IMG/VR virus record: IMGVR_UViG_3300022818_000131
Location: 1-31,298 of that record
DNA: 31,298 nt
Source: a virus
Strand: one strand, 5' to 3'
Shown: piece by piece, positions 15,628 through 22,139 of the stretch
Position numbering within the stretch: position 1 is the first letter of the stretch
Layout of the letters: the number at the start of each line of letters is the position of its first letter
The notes under the pieces: model-generated
Database searches by the model: none
Seen by the model: only the letters and a program-made list of their open reading frames with translations
What the model was told of the DNA's origin: nothing
Position numbers and translations under genes: made by a program

Positions 15628-16008
15628 GTGATTTTCATCAAACGTATTGTAAAATATGACGATTCAACCGCTTTTGGTAAATTTTACGTTTTGGATCTCG
15701 ATGTGTGGGCAGAAACCGAACACCACATAACAAGTGACACACGTTTGGGCATCGGCAGAGACACCGCCGGAGCAGAAACGGCAATTTTTATTCAAGTCGG
15801 GCAAGATGGCGAGACTTTTAAAGTACCTGACGAAAACGGAAGAGAGTTCCTGTTTTTTAATCGTCGGGATTGGATCGAATTGAGAAAAACAAAAGGGGCT
15901 GATAAATATAAGCCAATGTTTGTAAGTGAAAACGGGACCATTTGGATTGGAAAAAGTTTCAAAGGTTGTAACTTCCGTGTATTTACGAAACTGGAGGGAG
16001 TCGAATGA
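15628..16008 (+). CDS. Hypothetical protein, 126 aa
   Basis: I do not recognise a family. The protein is beta-rich with no membrane helix or signal peptide; features include FGKFYVLDLDVWAET, AETAIFIQVGQ, FLFFNRRDWIELR and a C-terminal FRVFTKLEG. The start is GTG 15628, supported by the TATA box 28 nt upstream; AAGAAGG just before it could also act as a ribosome site. Its stop overlaps the next start (ATGA at 16005-16008). It opens a small-gene cluster that may represent accessory or regulatory functions. Confidence 0.7.
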   Translation: MIFIKRIVKYDDSTAFGKFYVLDLDVWAETEHHITSDTRLGIGRDTAGAETAIFIQVGQDGETFKVPDENGREFLFFNRRDWIELRKTKGADKYKPMFVSENGTIWIGKSFKGCNFRVFTKLEGVE

Positions 16009-16481
16009 ACATAATTGATTCGGTAAAACGAGGAAAGATAACACACATGACCATAATCACAGTGCTGGCGATCCTCACGATTGGAGTAGCCACGGCGGTT
16101 TATAGTAACGACCCTGCGTTTCTCAATCGCCACGCAGAAACTCAAATCGTGGATGAAAATCCTTTGATGACAACGTTATCCTCCGACGAACAAGATACAC
16201 TATTCCGAGATCAGCGACTGGATGAAGCACAGGGTGTCGATAACATTGTAAATAACGTGTTAAGTGGAGCAGTAAAGCCGGGAAATGGAATTGATAGACT
16301 TGTCATGATCAGACTTTATGCAAGAAGTGACATTGACCTTTCACCCGAGGACACTGTAACTAACCTCAGATATATCGATTTCGTGATGTCTTCCCAGGAC
16401 GTTATTAACTCTTATATGTATAAAACCGGAAACGTTGACGAGATGCGAGTCTTAACCAAAGAAAAAAGAGATAAAATTTAA
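16005..16481 (+). CDS. Single-pass membrane protein, unknown
   Basis: The 158-aa protein has one hydrophobic segment at about 17-33 (TIITVLAILTIGVATAVY), followed by an acidic, mostly helical domain (SSDEQDTLFRDQRLDEAQG, DLSPEDTVTNLRYIDFVM). With positive residues before the helix the large part is probably outside. GGAGGG lies upstream, and the start overlaps the previous stop as ATGA. No family is recognised. Confidence 0.68.
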   Translation: MNIIDSVKRGKITHMTIITVLAILTIGVATAVYSNDPAFLNRHAETQIVDENPLMTTLSSDEQDTLFRDQRLDEAQGVDNIVNNVLSGAVKPGNGIDRLVMIRLYARSDIDLSPEDTVTNLRYIDFVMSSQDVINSYMYKTGNVDEMRVLTKEKRDKI

Positions 16482-16502
16482 TTAGTGTGGGTGGCGGAAA
16501 TA

Positions 16503-16817
16503 ATGGAACCAGACGGTATTGTAGTGATTCCTATATATTGTAAAGCTTTTGAGATATTTGAAAATGATAAAGATAAACGAGCAACCGAATATGATATTCT
16601 TATATCCGACGGATGTTTAGAAACTTGTCCGAAATGTAATTCAACAGATATTAAAAAGCGGGAAATCCGAGCACAGTATTCTAGTAATCCTAAGGATATT
16701 AAAATTAATCAATACGTAGTATGTTTATCCTGCGCATTAAGATGGTATGAATCAGGGGTAATTCCAGAAACATCAGAACCAGATGAAATTCCAAAAAAAA
16801 ACAAAGAAAACCTCTAA
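16503..16817 (+). CDS. Zinc-ribbon protein, unknown
   Basis: The 104-aa protein contains C-x2-C pairs in ETCPKCNST (about residues 46-49) and VVCLSCALRW (about 81-84), forming one zinc ribbon with a 31-residue spacer. Ribbons of this form occur in small viral regulators and in nucleic-acid-binding proteins. The ATG at 16503 follows GGTGGCGG; a GTG at 16485 would add six residues. The C-terminus is polar and low in complexity (PKKNKENL). Confidence 0.66.
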   Translation: MEPDGIVVIPIYCKAFEIFENDKDKRATEYDILISDGCLETCPKCNSTDIKKREIRAQYSSNPKDIKINQYVVCLSCALRWYESGVIPETSEPDEIPKKNKENL

Positions 16818-16849
16818 AGACGCTAACACAGTTTCCATTTCGGATAACA

Positions 16850-17089
16850 ATGGATATAGAAATGAGGTCAATGGATGAATATTTTATATTTTGCAAGCTA
16901 CATCGGAAATCGGTTGTAAATTTGGAATGGTTCGTTGGTTCCTATTATAAACCAAAAGGGCAGATTACAATAACTCAAACAGCGCAGGATCTATCAAGTG
17001 CTAAATGTAGAGCTGAAGAATTAATTTCTCAGTATTTTGGCATAACCGATAAAAAAAAGCAAGGAGTGTTGAAAAATGACGGAATATGA
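16850..17089 (+). CDS. Hypothetical protein, 79 aa
   Basis: The protein has an aromatic N-terminal half (YFIFCKLHRKSVVNLEWFVGSYY) and a helical C-terminal half (SSAKCRAEELISQYFGI). No family is recognised. There are further possible starts at 16862 and 16871, none with a clear ribosome site. Its end overlaps the following gene by 14 bases, which supports a real operon. Confidence 0.5.
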   Translation: MDIEMRSMDEYFIFCKLHRKSVVNLEWFVGSYYKPKGQITITQTAQDLSSAKCRAEELISQYFGITDKKKQGVLKNDGI

Positions 17090-17306
17090 TGCCGATTTCT
17101 TAGAAAAACTAAGAAAATTATGTTTAGAATTTGATGTGAAATGTGACAATTGGCCAGACCATGAGTTAGAAGGCTACGCATTGTTTGAATATGCAAGAAA
17201 CCCGGTTGATTATCCTGCTGAAAAGTGGAATGATATTGATGGTCAGAGAGACGATACTGGATACCTCAGAGAATGGTGCAATTTGACAGGACGGAATGGT
17301 AATTGA
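17076..17306 (+). CDS. Hypothetical acidic protein, 76 aa
   Basis: ATG 17076 has AAGGAG about 10 nt upstream. The small protein is acidic and rich in Trp and Tyr (KCDNWPDHELEGYALFEYARN, here given in part; PAEKWNDIDG; GYLREWCNLTG). No family is recognised. It is the last gene of the + cluster and faces the inverted block; the 3' tail of an opposite frame overlaps it. Confidence 0.58.
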   Translation: MTEYDADFLEKLRKLCLEFDVKCDNWPDHELEGYALFEYARNPVDYPAEKWNDIDGQRDDTGYLREWCNLTGRNGN

Positions 17307-17609
17307 GGTCACTCTATTGACTCCCACAGTCCCGATATTATAAATTTCGCCGATTGTGACATTGAAAATAACTTCACTAATACTAATTTCAGTTTCATTG
17401 AAAATTACTTTGTTCATAGTATACGTACCAGCTCCAGTTTCAACCTGAAAATTTCCATCCACACCGGATGTAGTAGTTACGATGTTTCCGTCTGCATCGA
17501 CGAATGGGATCCGTACTCCTTCAAGGACTTCTCCGGTGTCTGGATTGATGATTGTTCCCGAGATTCCGGTTAGTTGTGTGGGCTGTGGGATTTGCCCGAG
17601 TGATATCAA
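17166..17609 (-). CDS. Carboxypeptidase-regulatory-like domain protein, probably a fragment
   Basis: Residues 14-99 match a CarboxypepD_reg/transthyretin-like beta-sandwich: ISGTIINPDTGEVLEGVRI, TTTSGVDGNFQVETGAGTY, then EIYNIGTVGVN. Such domains serve as adhesive modules in surface and viral fibre proteins. The frame begins with TTG immediately after an in-frame stop and has no good ribosome site, and after about position 17313 the frame merely continues antisense to a + strand gene. The true domain thus spans about 17313-17609. It looks like a piece of a larger gene left at the edge of the inverted block, though a short TTG-started product cannot be excluded. Confidence 0.45.
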   Translation of the reverse strand: MISLGQIPQPTQLTGISGTIINPDTGEVLEGVRIPFVDADGNIVTTTSGVDGNFQVETGAGTYTMNKVIFNETEISISEVIFNVTIGEIYNIGTVGVNRVTSITIPSCQIAPFSEVSSIVSLTINIIPLFSRIINRVSCIFKQCVAF

Positions 17610-17619
17610 CTAATCAAAC

Positions 17620-17766
17620 TTATTTCCACCGTTTTTTCCCTTTGAAATATGTAGATATGGCGTATACATACGGGAAATGCAGCCAGAATTTCAATTTCTC
17701 GATCCTGCTTTTCTGGTCATAGTCCAACCAGGCAATAGAATCTTTGATAAAACGAATAAATTTCAT
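17620..17766 (-). CDS. Small basic protein, 48 aa
   Basis: The start at 17766 is fixed by GGAGCTC 4 nt upstream (17771-17777 on the + strand), although the frame extends further back to an ATG at 17811. The product is basic and aromatic (KFIRFIKDSIAWLDYD, KFWLHFPYVYAISTYF, KGKKRWK end) and may lie at a membrane surface. No family is recognised. It follows the head morphogenesis gene in the same direction. Confidence 0.6.
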   Translation of the reverse strand: MKFIRFIKDSIAWLDYDQKSRIEKLKFWLHFPYVYAISTYFKGKKRWK

Positions 17767-17785
17767 TTTCGAGCTCCTGATGGTT

Positions 17786-18508
17786 TTAAATTTTAATTTT
17801 TGGTTTTTCATATCCCCTTTCTTTTTCTGTATAGTCTGGAGACCAGTTGTCTTTTACTATATAACACGACATATAGCACCTGCAATTTATTTCCCCCAAA
17901 CTTGGAAATTCTTTGATTTTATATACTCTGTGATTTCTCTCAACGTGTTTAGGGCGAACTCTGCTGTCTTCCATCGTATGCCATTGTACCATTTCAAGTT
18001 TGCCATAAGTCCATAACTTTCTTGTAGCCTCGTCTTGCTGTACCCTCGTTTCACAGAACGCAGCGTTTTTAGCCCTTACATTTTTACCAAACGATTCTAT
18101 CTTTCCTAATTCCTCTTTTATTTTTGCAGACGACCAACTTTCAGTTTTTGATTTATCAAAGATCTCTTTTAACTGTATTTTGGTTTTGGTGGTTAGATCA
18201 TTTAGCCATGGATTAAAGGACTTGATATCATCCTCGACCACCATGGAACCACCTTTTTCTTTCAGCATCTTCTCGTAACTCTTCACTGCTGCGCTGGACC
18301 ACTTGACCATTGTGGATAGTTTAATAGATACCGGCTTTAATTTGGCAGCACTACGCGCCTTATTCAAATCACCTAGAGCCGTTATCGAACTCGCAATCCG
18401 GACGGATAGAGCAGAATGGATCAGTGATGCAATATATACGGCTACAAGGACGGCTACAGCTTCATCAATATTTGAGTTATCTTCGGTTTGCACTTCATTC
18501 GGGGTCAT
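17786..18508 (-). CDS. Phage Mu F-like head morphogenesis protein
   Basis: The 240-aa protein has a hydrophobic stretch near the N-terminus (DEAVAVLVAVYIASLIHSAL) and a C-terminal Mu-F/SPP1 gp7 domain (Phage_Mu_F). The signature runs WHTMEDSRVRPKHVERNHRV, then EFPSLGEINCRCYMSCY, with the D, R, H and NCRC residues that are conserved in this family. These minor head proteins act with the portal in head assembly. I chose ATG 18508, whose upstream AGGTGG fits; a GTG at 18520 is possible. The ATG overlaps the stop of the 29-aa gene (ATGA), which in turn overlaps portal, so the three should be translated in sequence. Confidence 0.88.
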   Translation of the reverse strand: MTPNEVQTEDNSNIDEAVAVLVAVYIASLIHSALSVRIASSITALGDLNKARSAAKLKPVSIKLSTMVKWSSAAVKSYEKMLKEKGGSMVVEDDIKSFNPWLNDLTTKTKIQLKEIFDKSKTESWSSAKIKEELGKIESFGKNVRAKNAAFCETRVQQDEATRKLWTYGKLEMVQWHTMEDSRVRPKHVERNHRVYKIKEFPSLGEINCRCYMSCYIVKDNWSPDYTEKERGYEKPKIKI

Positions 18509-18594
18509 GCAGGCGACCACCTGCTAAACATCAGATAGACAATGAGTATCAGTAGAACTATTAAAACAATGTCAAACGTGTCTGGGAATCCCAT
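18505..18594 (-). CDS. 29-aa single-helix membrane microprotein between portal and head morphogenesis genes
   Basis: The ATG at 18594 overlaps the portal stop (TAATG) and its TGA overlaps the next start (ATGA). After MGFPDTFD comes one transmembrane helix (IVLIVLLILIVYLMF) and a short SRWSPA tail. The perfect overlaps at both ends and the clean membrane helix make it a credible gene that is too short for normal gene finders. Its position suggests a head- or portal-associated membrane role, but no homologue is known to me. Confidence 0.6.
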   Translation of the reverse strand: MGFPDTFDIVLIVLLILIVYLMFSRWSPA

Positions 18595-20099
18595 TACAAT
18601 CCCTTCTCAACTGCTTTAATAAGATCTTCCCATCCCCCGCTTAACTCACTTTCTAATTTCTGAACTGATTCATCAAACGACGGTGGTTCCCCCTGATTTT
18701 GTTTGACATCTTGCTGGACTTCTTCTTCTGTCATTTGTTTGTCTTGTGGGTTCGGGTTAGGCTCTGGCAGTTGTGGAGTTACTGGAGTTACTGAAAAAGT
18801 ACTGGGTTGAATAACGTTAGATCTCAAAGTCTCAAACTTCTCTTTTGCCTTCAATAAATATTCAATGTCAGCATTTTCCAACCCGAAATATTCTCTTATT
18901 TCGTCAGGATCAGCAAGTACAACACCATTTACAGCAAAGGCATCAATCAGTTTTGAACCTTTTTGAAAATCCAGGTCTTGGTTTTTCAGTTTCAATCCTA
19001 TGATATTAACATCCGAACGAAGATCCGTATACCCATTCCATGCCAGCATATCATTTATCATTGTATCAAGATACTCTTTTATGGGGCGCTGAAGACCGGC
19101 GATAAAAGATTGCAGTAGTTCATTTTCTCCAGCAGTTGACCCACCGAGTTTATTTTCACCACCCGTCGATAAAAAGTCAGCCGGTGAATACGTTTCTAAT
19201 ATCCATTTTCGCCAATCTTCCATGGTTTTTAGAGTGTTTCCTGACGCAGTGCCTTCAACTTCGACCGGTTCTACATTATACGGTAGTCCGAAAAACTGAT
19301 TTCTGGAGACTGATTTGAGAACACTTTGTATATATTGCCACACGTTTTGAGTATTGTCTGGCATTAAATTATTTTTATCAGTATGCCTCAAAAACCAAAT
19401 GTTTTCACGGTTTATATTTTGTTTTAATGCGAGTCTTCCAAATTCATAATCGGGAAGTTGTTTATAAACCGGTGTTAAAAGAGGTATCCCGTCAATATAA
19501 GCTGTGTTTTTTGGGGATTTTATATGTTCACAGTTTATAATTTCTTCGGGGATACCTATTATATTATTATATTGATAAAAATGAGTGCTCCCGTCTTGAA
19601 ATCTGACAATACCTTTGAGGTATTTACCGTATGCATTATACGGAGAAGTTACAAATGGCATTTTTGTGAATGTCTCACAGGGCAAAACTCGCAACTCTGT
19701 AATAACATACTGGCCGTCTGCATTCTGCCCAATGCCCTTTGACTGTATGAAGTCCCCCCACTCGAACCACTCGTGAAGCATGCTTGAGATATGATTAAAC
19801 ATTGCGAGAGGGCTGAAAACTTCCCTTACCCATTCGGCTACGTCTTCTCTAGCTCCACCTTTCTGGTCAGCAATATTATAAACAATCTTTTCTAAGACCA
19901 TATTTGTAATATTGTCCTTAATTTTGTCCGAGAGTGGATGATCTTTAAATTTTTCGATTTCTTCAATTGTTAGTTTTTCATCATCCCATCGGTTTTCCTG
20001 GTCGAAATAATCATACATGTAATTCTGCCCTTCGGCTTTAGTATTATTTGGGATAGTTTCAGCCGGAGGGGTCTTTTTGCCAAAGCTCCAAAGTTTCAT
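18594..20099 (-). CDS. Portal protein
   Basis: The 501-aa protein shows the layout of phage portal proteins: helical N-terminal domain (NMVLEKIVYNIADQKG), the clip/stem region, FLRHTDKNNLM, the wing region with the conserved TYSPADFLSTGGENK stretch, and a long helix near IAGLQRPIKEYLDTMINDML followed by the crown (ADPDEIREYFGLENADIEYLL). The last 70 residues are Pro/Gln-rich and low complexity. A dodecameric portal is the DNA gate at the capsid vertex and the partner of TerL. It starts at ATG 20099 with no ribosome site; the TATA box at 20121-20133 is about 28 nt upstream, fitting a leaderless message. It is transcribed away from the capsid operon. Confidence 0.88.
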   Translation of the reverse strand: MKLWSFGKKTPPAETIPNNTKAEGQNYMYDYFDQENRWDDEKLTIEEIEKFKDHPLSDKIKDNITNMVLEKIVYNIADQKGGAREDVAEWVREVFSPLAMFNHISSMLHEWFEWGDFIQSKGIGQNADGQYVITELRVLPCETFTKMPFVTSPYNAYGKYLKGIVRFQDGSTHFYQYNNIIGIPEEIINCEHIKSPKNTAYIDGIPLLTPVYKQLPDYEFGRLALKQNINRENIWFLRHTDKNNLMPDNTQNVWQYIQSVLKSVSRNQFFGLPYNVEPVEVEGTASGNTLKTMEDWRKWILETYSPADFLSTGGENKLGGSTAGENELLQSFIAGLQRPIKEYLDTMINDMLAWNGYTDLRSDVNIIGLKLKNQDLDFQKGSKLIDAFAVNGVVLADPDEIREYFGLENADIEYLLKAKEKFETLRSNVIQPSTFSVTPVTPQLPEPNPNPQDKQMTEEEVQQDVKQNQGEPPSFDESVQKLESELSGGWEDLIKAVEKGL

Positions 20100-20120
20100 G
20101 TAATTTTAATATGGCTTACG

Positions 20121-20133
20121 CTATATAAAAAAG
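20121..20133 (-). promoter_or_regulatory. TATA box of the portal operon, probably leaderless
   Basis: On the - strand the sequence reads CTTTTTTATATAG. Its centre is about 28 nt before the portal ATG at 20099, so the transcript should begin at or next to the start codon. It lies at the 3' end of the small gene at 20134-20307. Confidence 0.55.
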
Positions 20134-20307
20134 TTATACCGTTTTCTCTTTCAAACTCTTGTTTTCTTTATATGCAGCCAGCAGAATTAATATACACTCA
20201 TCGGGGGAAATGTCCAAATCTAATTTCAGGTGTCCAAATGCAGTTAAAGTTGATCTACTTTTAAGCCAAATAGCGGGACGTTTTTTATTCTTAGCTCCGG
20301 TTTCCAT
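20134..20307 (-). CDS. Small protein, 57 aa, upstream of portal
   Basis: ATG 20307 opens a frame of 57 codons ending at TAA 20136-20134. The product has a basic N-terminus (METGAKNKKRPAIWLKSRST) and a helical second half with DISPDECILILLAAYKENKS. A basic start plus a short helical C-terminus fits a small DNA-binding regulator, but no ribbon-helix-helix or HTH motif is clear. No ribosome site precedes the ATG. It fills the portal-facing half of the 386-nt divergent region. Confidence 0.42.
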   Translation of the reverse strand: METGAKNKKRPAIWLKSRSTLTAFGHLKLDLDISPDECILILLAAYKENKSLKEKTV

Positions 20308-20342
20308 GATTATTGGTATGGTTTTAACTAATTAAAACGTTT

Positions 20343-20384
20343 CTATCATGCCGGCATTTGTATAATTGATAGAAAATCTATCAA
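20343..20384. promoter_or_regulatory. Operator-like inverted repeats between the divergent operons
   Basis: TTGATAG (20366-20372) and CTATCAA (20378-20384) form a perfect 7-bp inverted repeat with a 5-nt spacer. A further CTATCA half-site stands at 20343-20348. They lie 35-75 bp upstream of the capsid-operon TATA box and beside the start of the small - strand gene, a good place for a virus-encoded regulator to bind. Confidence 0.42.
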
Positions 20385-20418
20385 AACCGTTATCGGTAGG
20401 CGCGTTTTACATACTAAA

Positions 20419-20428
20419 CTTTATATAT
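20419..20428 (+). promoter_or_regulatory. TATA box of the capsid operon
   Basis: CTTTATATAT preceded by CTAAA is a strong archaeal TATA box. A start near 20450 leaves a leader of about 35 nt containing GGAGCTT at 20471-20477, followed by GTG 20486. Confidence 0.6.
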
Positions 20429-20485
20429 TCATAGTGCTTTTATTAAATTGATTATTTTTCCGTAAACACAGGAGCTTACTATATA

Positions 20486-21529
20486 GTGGATTTGCAAAAC
20501 CCTGATATCCCACAGATCAGTCAACACGATCTAATTTTAGGCGGGGTTGAGTGGTTACAGAATAAAGACGGGAAACAACACTATTACCCGCGTAGTGTCT
20601 TCGAGAAGCGACTCTCGACTTTCGACGATCTGAAAATCATTTATGCCAAGAAACATCCACCCCAGGGACTGTATGGTAAAAACATTGAAGACGTCCTGAA
20701 GGCAATAGACGGGAAAGTCGTAGGTTATACTAAAAATTCTATCCTGAATAATACAGGCAGTGACTTCCTAAAAACAACTGGATACATCACCGATCCAGAA
20801 ACCGAACAGAAGATCAAAAAACGTGAACTTATGATTTCATCAGGGTTCCGATATAAAGCCCCTGACGTCGGTTATTTGGAGGATGTCATAGGCGATCATG
20901 TTCTTTTTTATGATAAAGCCAGTGGGATACCGCAAGGCGATCCTAAGGCCCTAATCCTTAATCAGGGTTCTCCTGATGATGAATGTATAGGCTATCTAGC
21001 CGGAAACTTTGGAGCTTGTAAAATGACAGATGAACCAAAGAGCGAACTTGCTGAACTAGTCACTCTCATTAAAAATAATATGGGAGAGGCTAACGAAAAG
21101 TTCCTCATTCAGGAAACTGAAAAACTAAAACTGAATGCGGATATCGCGGCTGTAAATGACAAAATGAGCCAAATGCAGACTGCGATCGATGAAAGAGACG
21201 CGAAGATTACAGAACTACAGACAATAATAGATGATATGAAAAAGAATGCAAGTCAGGACAAAACAAATCGCATCAAAGGTAACCAGGACGCGTGGTGGAA
21301 CAATCTTATAAAACCCGTTCAGGAAAAATTCCTTGCGAGAAAGGAAGAAAGCAATGATGATGAATTAAAGTGGAAACTGAATCAAGACATCGATGCTTTC
21401 ATTGCAAATATTCCGAAGCCTGAACTTAAAAACGCAGAGGGCGCCACTGAAATTAAAGGCAACACGAGCGACGAAAACTCATACGACTCAATAAATGCTG
21501 AATTCAAGGCAAAAATGGGGATGTCTTAA
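20486..21529 (+). CDS. Prohead protease (DUF2213-like) fused to scaffold
   Basis: The 347-aa protein starts at GTG 20486, 8 nt after GGAGCTT. Residues 1-165 resemble DUF2213-type prohead proteases: H57 in YAKKHPPQG and serines 118-119 in RELMISSGFRYKAP are the likely catalytic pair by analogy. Residues 180-280 are a coiled coil (ELVTLIKNNMGEANEKFLIQ, AVNDKMSQMQTAIDERDAK), typical of scaffold or delta domains, and the C-terminus is charged. The protein would guide assembly of the capsid and then digest the scaffold. It is directly followed by the putative decoration and capsid genes, the usual order. An internal start at 21023 may give the scaffold part alone. Confidence 0.8.
   Translation: MDLQNPDIPQISQHDLILGGVEWLQNKDGKQHYYPRSVFEKRLSTFDDLKIIYAKKHPPQGLYGKNIEDVLKAIDGKVVGYTKNSILNNTGSDFLKTTGYITDPETEQKIKKRELMISSGFRYKAPDVGYLEDVIGDHVLFYDKASGIPQGDPKALILNQGSPDDECIGYLAGNFGACKMTDEPKSELAELVTLIKNNMGEANEKFLIQETEKLKLNADIAAVNDKMSQMQTAIDERDAKITELQTIIDDMKKNASQDKTNRIKGNQDAWWNNLIKPVQEKFLARKEESNDDELKWKLNQDIDAFIANIPKPELKNAEGATEIKGNTSDENSYDSINAEFKAKMGMS
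21023..21529 (+). CDS. Nested scaffold protein from an internal in-frame start (putative)
   Basis: Within the protease-scaffold gene the sequence GGAGCTTGTAAAATG (21011-21025) is in frame and starts the coiled-coil half, giving 168 aa beginning MTDEPKSELAELVTL. The site differs by one base from the start region of the DUF1699 gene (GGAGCTTGTAATATG at 2003-2017). Lambda makes its scaffold Nu3 from an internal start in the protease gene C in just this way. The bases also code for Gly-Ala-Cys-Lys, so the match could be fortuitous. Confidence 0.5.
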   Translation: MTDEPKSELAELVTLIKNNMGEANEKFLIQETEKLKLNADIAAVNDKMSQMQTAIDERDAKITELQTIIDDMKKNASQDKTNRIKGNQDAWWNNLIKPVQEKFLARKEESNDDELKWKLNQDIDAFIANIPKPELKNAEGATEIKGNTSDENSYDSINAEFKAKMGMS

Positions 21530-22126
21530 ATGGTAATTTCAACAATAGCCGGACAATTCGGCAGAGTCGAACAGATCAGCTGCATTCTCTACGAAGGGAA
21601 TATCACTGTTCCGACTTCTGGGTATGACACTTTCGGACCAACTCCAACGGTGGCATCTGAAATTATCCAGGGAGAATGGGTATCAATCTCAACTGATACC
21701 GCAAATACATATTCTGCTACTGGCGGCCTTCCGGTAGTTACAAAAATTGCAAATGGTAGCGCAATCATTGTCGGGCAGATCATTGATACCCCTCGTTGGG
21801 TGAAGTACGCACCATCATCTCAGACAACATGGTCTACAATGCTTTCTGGTAGCTATTATAGAGTAGCAACCGTTGCGGTTTTCCCGATGAATGTTTACCA
21901 GGCAACCCTGAAATGTGCCAATGCTGCAGCTGTAACCCCTGGGACTCTCGGAGTCCTGAAAGCCGATGTATCCGAAATGAATGGGACTCGCGGGCTTACC
22001 GTTAACGATGTTGCAAGTGGTGGAGGGAATAACATATTCAGTTTCCATTACGCAGCACAGGACTCTGGGCTTGGAAGCTATTCCATCCTGGTTGGGGTAA
22101 CCGGATCACTCACCGGAGCAACTTAA
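21530..22126 (+). CDS. Putative capsid decoration or head protein
   Basis: The 198-aa protein lies between protease-scaffold and major capsid protein, the usual place for a head decoration or stabilising protein. It is beta-rich and low in charge (GNITVPTSGYDTFGPTPTVA, GSAIIVGQIIDTPRWVKY, GSYYRVATVAVFPMNVY) with no signal peptide or membrane helix. ATG 21530 directly follows the previous stop. I assign the role from position and composition; no conserved motif is recognised. Confidence 0.6.
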   Translation: MVISTIAGQFGRVEQISCILYEGNITVPTSGYDTFGPTPTVASEIIQGEWVSISTDTANTYSATGGLPVVTKIANGSAIIVGQIIDTPRWVKYAPSSQTTWSTMLSGSYYRVATVAVFPMNVYQATLKCANAAAVTPGTLGVLKADVSEMNGTRGLTVNDVASGGGNNIFSFHYAAQDSGLGSYSILVGVTGSLTGAT

Positions 22127-22139
22127 GGAGGGTTGAAAA

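Noticed and set aside
17744-18016. + strand frame of 90 codons rich in Phe and Ile
   Set aside because: It is antisense to the Mu-F-like gene and the small basic gene, and its hydrophobic appearance comes from complementing Lys/Glu-rich codons.
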